Of a stretch of DNA of 18,677 bases, positions 13,864 through 18,677 are shown in pieces. The translations under genes and the position numbers were made by a program. Each line of letters begins with the position of its first letter. Within the stretch, counting starts at the first letter, position 1. The DNA comes from Oscillospiraceae bacterium (lineage in GTDB: Bacteria > Bacillota > Clostridia > Oscillospirales > Acutalibacteraceae), in assembly GCA_902774165.1 (NCBI GenBank), contig CACYHJ010000008.1, forward strand, positions 4,937-23,613, given 5' to 3'. The notes below the pieces were generated by a model. It saw only the letters and a list, made by a program, of their open reading frames with translations. It ran no database searches and had not been told where the DNA came from.

Positions 13864-14424
13864 TTATAATCCATAGGCGGCAATTCCGGCAGCTGCGGAA
13901 ATGCATATCAGCAGAATCGGTGATATACCGCCCTTTTTTATCTTCCGTGAACCGAAGTATAAAGCTCCAAGCACCAGCGTCAGGATCAGAGGTCGGACCA
14001 TCAAAACGCTGTCCTGAATCACGATGCCGTTTCTGATGATCATATAAACACCGGTGGCAAGAATGATCCCGATCATGCACGGCTTCAGCCCGCGGAGGAC
14101 TGCCTGAACATAAGGATTTTTCAGCACTGCCTTCAGGAGCGCAGACACCAGAAGAATGATGATGAAGGACGGAAGCACAACAGCAAGCGTTGCGACCAAA
14201 GACCCAAGAACTCCAGCCTGTGAGCTTCCAACATAGGTGGCAAGATTAACCATGATCGGTCCCGGTGTGCTTTCACTGACAGCGATCATATAGGTCAGCA
14301 TTTCATCGTCCAGCCAGCCGTAGGAAAGAACGACATCACGAATCAGCGGTATCGCACCGTACGCGCCGCCGAAAGCGAAACAGCCGACCTTGAGGAAACC
14401 GATGAATAATTCCAAAAGGATCAT
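13864..14424 (-). CDS. Chromate transporter family, second half (ChrA2)
   Basis: The product has 186 residues and is one CHR domain (PF02417), about half the length of a full ChrA. The N-terminal FGGAYGAIPLI, the family signature SESTPGPIMVNLATYVG (about 48-64) and several hydrophobic helices including LVATLAVVLPSFIIILLVSALL are all present. Short-chain CHR proteins occur as adjacent pairs thought to work together as one transporter, exporting chromate in characterised cases; other oxyanions are possible. ATG 14422-14424 overlaps the stop of chrA1 by ATGA, with GGAGG 9 bases upstream. It is third in the arsR-chrA1-chrA2 operon and followed by two terminators. Confidence 0.92.
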   Translation of the reverse strand: MILLELFIGFLKVGCFAFGGAYGAIPLIRDVVLSYGWLDDEMLTYMIAVSESTPGPIMVNLATYVGSSQAGVLGSLVATLAVVLPSFIIILLVSALLKAVLKNPYVQAVLRGLKPCMIGIILATGVYMIIRNGIVIQDSVLMVRPLILTLVLGALYFGSRKIKKGGISPILLICISAAAGIAAYGL

Positions 14425-14996
14425 TTCCCGGCACCTCCCCTCGCAGCAGGCTTACTGACCATGAAGATGATTAGACTTATCAGCCCTGCGGCAAGCATCA
14501 GAACGATAGAGGAGATCCTGACAGAGAAGATGTTGATCAGCAGCATGGCTGCAAACGCACAGAGCATAAACGCCTTCGGCAAAGGTTTTTTCTGCATCGT
14601 CTTAAGCATCTTTATGGCAGCGTCCAGGATCAGAATGCCTACCGCGATCTTGATGCCCCGGAAAGCATGCGCGATCCAGGTGATCTCAAGAAAATGATCC
14701 AAAAACTTCGATATCGCAAAGATGATGCAGAAAGAGGGAAGGATCATTCCGATCGTTGCAATCAGTGCTCCAACAATGCCTTTCTGCTTGTACCCAACGT
14801 AGGTTGCGCAGTTGATGGCAATCGGTCCGGGTGTTGACTCTGCAACGACAGTAATGTTCATCATTTCATCATGTGTGATCCATTGTTTCTTTTCGACGCA
14901 GGTGTTCTCAATCAGCGCGATCATGGCGTAACCGCCGCCGAATGTGAACAGACCGATCTTTGCAAACGTAAGGAAGAGATCAAGAAAAAGGTTCAT
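14421..14996 (-). CDS. Chromate transporter family, first half (ChrA1)
   Basis: The product has 191 residues and is a single CHR domain. It carries FGGGYAMIALI at the start, then AESTPGPIAINCATYVGY (about 52-69) and helices such as IVGALIATIGMILPSFCIIFAI. It pairs with the next gene, to which it is coupled by ATGA, to form the equivalent of a two-domain ChrA in the membrane; the two halves differ enough that each probably has its own topology, as known for paired short CHR proteins. Its ATG (14994-14996) overlaps the arsR stop, with GGAGA in the arsR 3' end. The real exported anion cannot be read from sequence; the regulator next door suggests thiol-reactive or metal-related induction. Confidence 0.92.
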   Translation of the reverse strand: MNLFLDLFLTFAKIGLFTFGGGYAMIALIENTCVEKKQWITHDEMMNITVVAESTPGPIAINCATYVGYKQKGIVGALIATIGMILPSFCIIFAISKFLDHFLEITWIAHAFRGIKIAVGILILDAAIKMLKTMQKKPLPKAFMLCAFAAMLLINIFSVRISSIVLMLAAGLISLIIFMVSKPAARGGAGK

Positions 14997-15319
14997 TTCT
15001 CTCCCCTCTCCCGGAATTCACACTGGCAGGTCCGGGGATCCCGGCAGAGATCAATCGACTGCTGTTTCATCTCAAAAAAAGCTGCGCATAGTCCATCCAA
15101 TGCTTCCTGTTTCGGAAGGTAGTGGATGTGGTACCCAAACCGCTCCCCATAAACAAGCCCGGCCTCCTTCAGCACTTTCATGTGCTGGGAGATTGCTGAT
15201 TCAGTAATTCCGAGCTTTTTTGACAGAGAACGGACGCAGTGTTTTCTAATCAGGAGCTGTTGAAAAATGGAAAGCCTTGTAGGTTCCCCCAAGGCTTTCA
15301 ACATGACAGATATGTCCAT
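14993..15319 (-). CDS. ArsR-family repressor of the chr operon
   Basis: The product has 108 residues and is an ArsR/SmtB winged helix: LKALGEPTRLSIFQQLL at the start, helix-turn-helix SLSKKLGITESAISQHMKVL (about 31-50), then KEAGLVYGERFGYHIHYL wing. The usual metal site ELCVCDL in helix 3 reads KHCVRSL: Cys28 is kept but the second Cys is Arg. The C-terminus instead has a Cys cluster, DLCRDPRTCQCEF. So sensing may differ from arsenite repressors. ATG 15317-15319 has GAGGTGG about 4 bases upstream. It is first gene of the operon, with ATGA overlap to chrA1, so it likely represses its own promoter (15329-15378). Confidence 0.9.
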   Translation of the reverse strand: MDISVMLKALGEPTRLSIFQQLLIRKHCVRSLSKKLGITESAISQHMKVLKEAGLVYGERFGYHIHYLPKQEALDGLCAAFFEMKQQSIDLCRDPRTCQCEFRERGEK

Positions 15320-15328
15320 AAGCCACCT

Positions 15329-15378
15329 CTTTGATTAAGGGATGACTTAATTATAAAGCATTCCTTTGATTAAGTCAA
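15329..15378 (-). promoter_or_regulatory. Promoter and operators of arsR-chr operon
   Basis: On the minus strand TTGACT (15373-15378) and perfect TATAAT (15350-15355) are 17 bases apart. TGACTTAAT (15343-15351) and its exact inverse ATTAAGTCA (15369-15377) straddle the spacer, overlapping both boxes. An 11-base direct repeat CTTTGATTAAG occurs at 15329-15339 and 15364-15374. Such symmetry over the promoter fits ArsR dimers blocking RNA polymerase. The repeat at 15329-15339 reaches the ribosome site. Confidence 0.8.
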
Positions 15379-15433
15379 TTCATATCTGCTATGACCTGAT
15401 TGGGTTCATCCCTTTGAGTGAACTGATGGAACA

Positions 15434-15467
15434 GGAAATGGCATGACCCGAAGATCATGCCATTTCC
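15434..15467. repeat. Perfect 13-bp hairpin at the right end of the module
   Basis: GGAAATGGCATGA (15434-15446) and TCATGCCATTTCC (15455-15467) are exact reverse complements around CCCGAAGA. Neither side has a T-run for a terminator on either strand. It lies upstream of the arsR promoter and 30 bases inside the 9-bp boundary repeat. It could be a recombination site or a regulator site. Confidence 0.45.
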
Positions 15468-15529
15468 AGAAAACTATAAAACTGTCTTACAAGCCCCGGC
15501 CTCACGGTCCCGGTCGCTTTTTGCGGTTT

Positions 15530-16687
15530 TTATTCCTCCGGCGAACCCTCTGCCGGGTCGGTTTCCCCGACAATCTGCACCTGCATGCCGTTGACGGCCA
15601 CGCCGCTGTCGGCGCGCACGAGGATATAGGGTACGCCGTCGATGGTGCGGGTGCTGATGAGATAGGAATGATCCGGCGCGACGCGGATCTGCACGTCGGG
15701 CGTGGCGACCTCGAACTGCTTCGGGTTCACAATGTTTTTCGGCGGCAGGTCAGCGGCGCCGAAGGTTTCCTGATACTCCCGCTCAAAGGCCTCGACCCGC
15801 TCCTCCGCGACGCCGCAGCGCCGCAGGACCCGGCTCACGTCCTTTTTCGACACGACGGGCGGCTCGTCGGCGTGCGTTTCTTTCGCCTCTTCGATCTGCT
15901 CGCAGATCGCGTCCCGCAGCTCCACGGCAAGATCCAGGCTGCAGGCGTCGGAAAGGGCGTTTTCGAGAATGCCGTTGAAGGTCTCCTTCTGCTCGTCTGC
16001 GGGCATGGGGACCGCGGCGCGGACCACCTGCTCGATGAACTCCGGATGATTCGCCGCGGAATTCTTCGTATAATACAGCAGATCGTAAATATTCGCCGCA
16101 CGGTCGTCGAAGGACGGGAACAGAAATCCCAGCTCCGGCGCGCTGATGACCCGGTTGCCCAGCAGGCTCCGGAACGTATTTTCCGACGGGAAGAAGCCCA
16201 GCGCGGGGCGGGTCTCCTTCACCGGACAGATCGCGCACAAACAATAGGTGAACACGTCGGCGCTCTCGCCGTCTGGCCCGTCCCTGCCCGCGGCGGGAAC
16301 GTCGTAAGCGTCCTGCGCCAGCAGAATCAGATACGCCGTCTCCATCGAAAGGCAGGCGGCAGTCTGCTCAAACAGCGCCTGAATCGCCGGCTCGCTTTGC
16401 GCGTCGCGGGTCCGCAGGGCTGAGAACATGCGGTGTTCGTCGCTGTCCATCACCTGTTCCGTGGAGAAAGGCAAGGTGAGAAGATTCTTCCCCGGGGTGC
16501 CGGAAAGCGCCTTGCGCATGATCTGCAGCACCGCGTCCACATCGTCGGAGGGCGTCATGCCCAACGGCTGACGGAAGGAGGAAACGATCTCCTTCTTCTC
16601 ATTCACAAAGCACCCGTAAAGGTCGTTGACCGCGCATTTATCCGCGCGCAGACGGCGGCGCAGCTCGCCGATCTCTTTTTCGTTCAT
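15530..16687 (-). CDS. DUF4317 family protein
   Basis: The product has 385 residues and is soluble. The start (MNEKEIGELRRRLRADKCAV then GCFVNEKKEIVSSF), the GTPGKNLLTLPFSTEQV block near residue 70-85 and the C-terminal NPKQFEVATPDVQIRV segment match the DUF4317 family (PF14199), found in many Clostridia with no known role. An in-frame TTG lies 18 bases upstream, but ATG 16685-16687 is 8-9 bases after AGGGG and is preferred. It has its own promoter (16718-16746), divergent from the S66 peptidase. It converges on the PstS-like gene, with the chr module between them. Confidence 0.88.
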   Translation of the reverse strand: MNEKEIGELRRRLRADKCAVNDLYGCFVNEKKEIVSSFRQPLGMTPSDDVDAVLQIMRKALSGTPGKNLLTLPFSTEQVMDSDEHRMFSALRTRDAQSEPAIQALFEQTAACLSMETAYLILLAQDAYDVPAAGRDGPDGESADVFTYCLCAICPVKETRPALGFFPSENTFRSLLGNRVISAPELGFLFPSFDDRAANIYDLLYYTKNSAANHPEFIEQVVRAAVPMPADEQKETFNGILENALSDACSLDLAVELRDAICEQIEEAKETHADEPPVVSKKDVSRVLRRCGVAEERVEAFEREYQETFGAADLPPKNIVNPKQFEVATPDVQIRVAPDHSYLISTRTIDGVPYILVRADSGVAVNGMQVQIVGETDPAEGSPEE

Positions 16688-16717
16688 CTCAAAATCCCCT
16701 TTCAAAAGTCAAGTACA

Positions 16718-16746
16718 ACTATATCACAAAACCGACGCCTCCGCAA
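16718..16746 (-). promoter_or_regulatory. Promoter of the DUF4317 gene
   Basis: On the minus strand TTGCGG (16741-16746) and TATAGT (16718-16723) are 17 bases apart, 30 bases upstream of the start codon. Both boxes differ from consensus at one or two positions. Confidence 0.65.
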
Positions 16747-16771
16747 GACGGAAATTCGCAAAACGGCGCGC

Positions 16772-16800
16772 TTGACATCCCCCGGAGCGGAGCTTATAAT
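16772..16800 (+). promoter_or_regulatory. Consensus promoter of the S66 peptidase
   Basis: TTGACA (16772-16777) and TATAAT (16795-16800) are both perfect, with an ideal 17-base spacer. The start codon follows 23 bases later, so expression is probably strong and constitutive. Confidence 0.9.
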
Positions 16801-16823
16801 CGAAACAGAAAGGGGAGATCCAT

Positions 16824-17678
16824 TTGGATATGATAAAAAAAGCCGCGCTGGTCGGCTGCTCCGACCCGCTGCCGGAAAAAGAAAAGAAAGACATTCTGCG
16901 CCTGCCGCGGCTGCTGGAGGACATGGGCGTTTCGCTTGAAATCAGCCCGCTTCTGCTGTCGGACGACCCGCCCGCCCCGCGGGAGAAGGCGGAGGCGGTG
17001 AACCGGGCTTTCCGCGACCCAGAGATGGATTATGTTTTCGACGTCTCCGGCGGAGACCTTGCCAACACGACGCTGCCGTATCTGGATTTTGACGCGATCC
17101 GGGATTCCCGCGCGCTGCTGTTCGGGTTCAGCGACCTTTCAACGGTGCTCAACGCCGTCGTCGCGAAGACCGGAAGACCGGCGGTGAATTATCAGATCCG
17201 CAACCTGCTGTACGCGGATTCCGCGGCGCAGCGCGTGTTTTTCCGGGAAAAGATCCTGACCGGAGCCCTCTCCCCTGCCGATCTGCGGCCCCGGTTCCTG
17301 CGCGGGAACGGGATGCGCGGAAAGATTTTCGGCGGCAATATCCGCTGTTTTCTGAAGCTGGCGGGCACGCCCTATTGGCCGGAGCCCGACGGCGGGATCC
17401 TGCTGCTGGAATCCCTCGGCGGCGGCGTGAACCAGATGATCACCGCGCTGGAGCAATACCGGCAGCTGGGGGTGTTCGACCGGATCGGCGGCGTCCTGCT
17501 GGGCTCTTTCACGCACATGGAAGAGCAGCGGCTTTCGCCGACAATCGAGGAGCTTGTTCTCGAAGCGGTCCCGCAGACAGTCGCCGTAGCGAAAACCCGG
17601 CTGGTGGGGCACTACCCGGACGCAAGGGCGGTTCTGCTGGGCGCGGACACGACGGTTGCGAAGCCTCAGGCGCTCTGA
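16824..17678 (+). CDS. S66 family peptidase (LD-carboxypeptidase/MccF-like)
   Basis: The product has 284 residues and no signal peptide, so cytoplasmic. The S66 triad can be seen: nucleophile Ser103 in FGFSD, Glu196 in LLLESLGG, and His263 in VGHYPDARAVLLGADTTV. The N-terminal segment (DYVFDVSGGDLANTTLPYLDF) is the usual oxyanion and substrate side. S66 enzymes cut L,D-peptide bonds in recycled murein (LdcA) or inactivate peptide-nucleotide antibiotics (MccF). The short length and VNYQIRN rather than a longer loop do not decide between them. The start is TTG 16824-16826, because AGGGGAG ends 6 bases upstream; the in-frame ATG at 16830 would be 12 bases away. It is monocistronic, with its own promoter and terminator. 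Confidence 0.88.
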   Translation: MDMIKKAALVGCSDPLPEKEKKDILRLPRLLEDMGVSLEISPLLLSDDPPAPREKAEAVNRAFRDPEMDYVFDVSGGDLANTTLPYLDFDAIRDSRALLFGFSDLSTVLNAVVAKTGRPAVNYQIRNLLYADSAAQRVFFREKILTGALSPADLRPRFLRGNGMRGKIFGGNIRCFLKLAGTPYWPEPDGGILLLESLGGGVNQMITALEQYRQLGVFDRIGGVLLGSFTHMEEQRLSPTIEELVLEAVPQTVAVAKTRLVGHYPDARAVLLGADTTVAKPQAL

Positions 17679-17696
17679 TTTTTCGCCTGAACGCCA

Positions 17697-17749
17697 CCTC
17701 TTTTTCGATCAAAGAAGCGCATTTTTTGATCGGAAAAGAGGCTTTTTTG
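17697..17749 (+). terminator. Terminator of the S66 peptidase
   Basis: Arms 17697-17713 and 17725-17741 pair over 17 positions with one mismatch (CCTCTTTTTCGATCAAA/TTTGATCGGAAAAGAGG) and are followed by six T (17743-17748), 20 bases after the stop codon. Confidence 0.88.
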
Positions 17750-17885
17750 ACGCCGGACCCCGAAAGCCCGCCGGAAAACCGGCAACGACAAGAACACAAC
17801 CGAAAACAGGTTAAAATAATCTGTCTGACATTGAAAGCCAAGTTTAAATTTATTATTAATAATCTCGTTTCGGAACGATTTTTCG

Positions 17886-17914
17886 TTGCAAACCGTGTCT
17901 CTATATGTTACTAT
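17886..17914 (+). promoter_or_regulatory. Likely promoter of the Gly-rich protein gene
   Basis: TTGCAA (17886-17891) and TACTAT (17909-17914) lie 17 bases apart inside an AT-rich stretch (17817-17930). The resulting leader of about 60 bases holds an 8-bp hairpin CGGGCAGA/TCTGTCCG (17935-17942/17949-17956), which might stabilise the mRNA. Alternative -10 boxes overlap here. Confidence 0.6.
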
Positions 17915-17983
17915 TATATAGCATATACACCGAACGGGCAGAAAAAGCTCTGTCCGAAAAAACAGAAACGGAGGTCCTGACGA

Positions 17984-18677
17984 ATGTCACAAACACGAAA
18001 ACATCCACTCCGAAGGAAAGCCCTCTCCGTGCTGCTCACCATCTTGATGGTGTTCGGCAACGTCGGGGCGATTTCCACGCTGTTTGCGCCTACGGCGCTG
18101 GCGGCGACAACCGGGCTTACACTTTTGCCCGGCAACGGTAATACCACCGGGTACAACGACGCAGACGTTATTACAACCGGTCGGTATTATATCAATGCCA
18201 ACACAAAAATCGTAACGCAGAACAATACCACTATGAACGGCTTGCGGATTGATACCAACGCAACCGTCCTGATCTATATTCCCGCAGGTGTGACCCTGAC
18301 GGCGGTCGGCGGGAACGCGTCCGGCGCAACGCCCGGTCAGGCGGGTATCTATCTGCGTGCCGGCGGCACGCTGATCATCACCGGCCCCGGCAATCTTGTC
18401 GCAACGGGCGGCGACGGTGCTTCTGGCGGAAGCGGAAGCAACGCCAGTCACGGTCAGATTGGTGATATGGCGGACGGCGGCGCAGGCGGTGCTGGCGGCG
18501 CCGGCGGCGGCGCCGGTATCGGCGGCGACGGTGGCGCAGGCGGCGCAGGCGGCCCCGGAAATGACGGCGACGCAAACGGCGCGAACGGTTCCAACGGATC
18601 GAACGGTGTCTCAGGGCAAACCATCTATCTTTTGGATTCAATGCCTCAAAATAATATAACAATTAATTCCGGCAGCG
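17984..18677 (+). CDS. Secreted glycine-rich protein, 5' part only
   Basis: The frame is open from ATG 17984-17986 to the window edge: 231 residues, incomplete. GGAGG (17970-17974) is 9 bases upstream. A long signal peptide (KHPLRRK, hydrophobic 13-35, ending PTALA at 36-40, cut before Ala41) shows export. Residues about 41-145 are Asn/Thr/Gly rich with short beta-like strands (GLRIDTNATVLIYIPAGVTL, then AGIYLRAGGTLIITG), suggesting a beta-helix or similar repeat fold. About 146-205 is a Gly/Ala/Asp low-complexity tract (GGAGGAGGPGNDG). After it, beta-like sequence resumes (TIYLLDSMPQNNITINSG). No enzyme motif is visible. It is probably a large surface protein; the family cannot be named from this part. 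Confidence 0.85.
   Translation, partial: MSQTRKHPLRRKALSVLLTILMVFGNVGAISTLFAPTALAATTGLTLLPGNGNTTGYNDADVITTGRYYINANTKIVTQNNTTMNGLRIDTNATVLIYIPAGVTLTAVGGNASGATPGQAGIYLRAGGTLIITGPGNLVATGGDGASGGSGSNASHGQIGDMADGGAGGAGGAGGGAGIGGDGGAGGAGGPGNDGDANGANGSNGSNGVSGQTIYLLDSMPQNNITINSGS

Larger units (their letters stand above)
13612..15506. mobile_element. Inserted arsR-chr module bounded by 9-bp direct repeat
   Basis: GGCCTCACG occurs at 13612-13620 and again at 15498-15506. Joining the left flank (to 13620) directly to 15507 restores a perfect bidirectional terminator: ACCGGGGCC, loop TCAC, GGTCCCGGT, with an A-tract left (13601-13607) and T-rich right. The inner ends are weakly inverted to each other (13623 onward, GGGTGCTCATAAGAAAG; from 15497 leftward on the minus strand, GGGGCTTGTAAGACAG). 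Base composition inside is visibly lower in GC than outside. No transposase is present, so the mechanism is unknown. The pieces between the genes (13621-13863 and 15380-15497) hold hairpins but no supported gene. Confidence 0.55.

Noticed and set aside
15443..16423. A 326-codon plus-strand open frame
   Set aside because: Antisense shadow of the DUF4317 gene; the translation is Arg/His-rich with no motif, and there is no ribosome site.

Overview
The window looks like chromosomal DNA of an uncultured gut-type Clostridia (Oscillospirales/Ruminococcaceae-like). The reasons are high GC in coding regions beside AT-rich promoters with Gram-positive TTGACA/TATAAT boxes and strong AGGAG-type ribosome binding sites, a DUF4317 gene, Ala-Leu-Ala type signal peptides, and intergenic arrays of short palindromes of a kind common in this group. 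The taxonomic call is inference; there is no rRNA or universal marker gene here.

Layout. Positions 1-600 hold a tRNA-Leu(UAG) with its own promoter and terminator, set between two arrays of variable-stem palindromes. Positions 601-5195 are minus-strand genes. Reading in their own direction they are an Lgt-family membrane protein (4356-5195), an OmpR-type regulator whose receiver has lost its phosphorylation residues (3462-4157), then a compact cluster of a methyltransferase, a Nudix hydrolase, a second methyltransferase, the apparent relic of an acetyltransferase, and a YdcF/DUF218 protein. The cluster ends in a clear terminator.

Positions 5336-11803 are one giant secreted protein (2155 aa). 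It has an alpha-helical N-terminal half, one diverged and two well-kept copies of a module of about 414 residues, and a hydrophobic/basic tail. Its terminator is followed by 300 bases of repeats. Next comes a tight three-gene set (12177-13585): two small membrane proteins, one of them only 50 aa, and a membrane-anchored PstS-like solute-binding protein.

Positions 13612-15506 are an apparent inserted module: arsR-type repressor, chrA1 and chrA2 (a split chromate-transporter pair). All three overlap by ATGA and are driven by one promoter flanked by symmetric operator-like repeats. It is lower in GC than its surroundings, bounded by a 9-bp direct repeat, and splits what would otherwise be a perfect bidirectional terminator between the PstS-like gene and the convergent DUF4317 gene (15530-16687). 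The right end carries a divergent S66 peptidase (16824-17678) with consensus promoter and terminator. Last is the start of a glycine-rich secreted protein (17984 to beyond the window edge).

The parts most worth following up are the giant modular secreted protein, the small-membrane-protein/PstS-like operon, the insertion into the terminator, and the variable-stem palindrome arrays.
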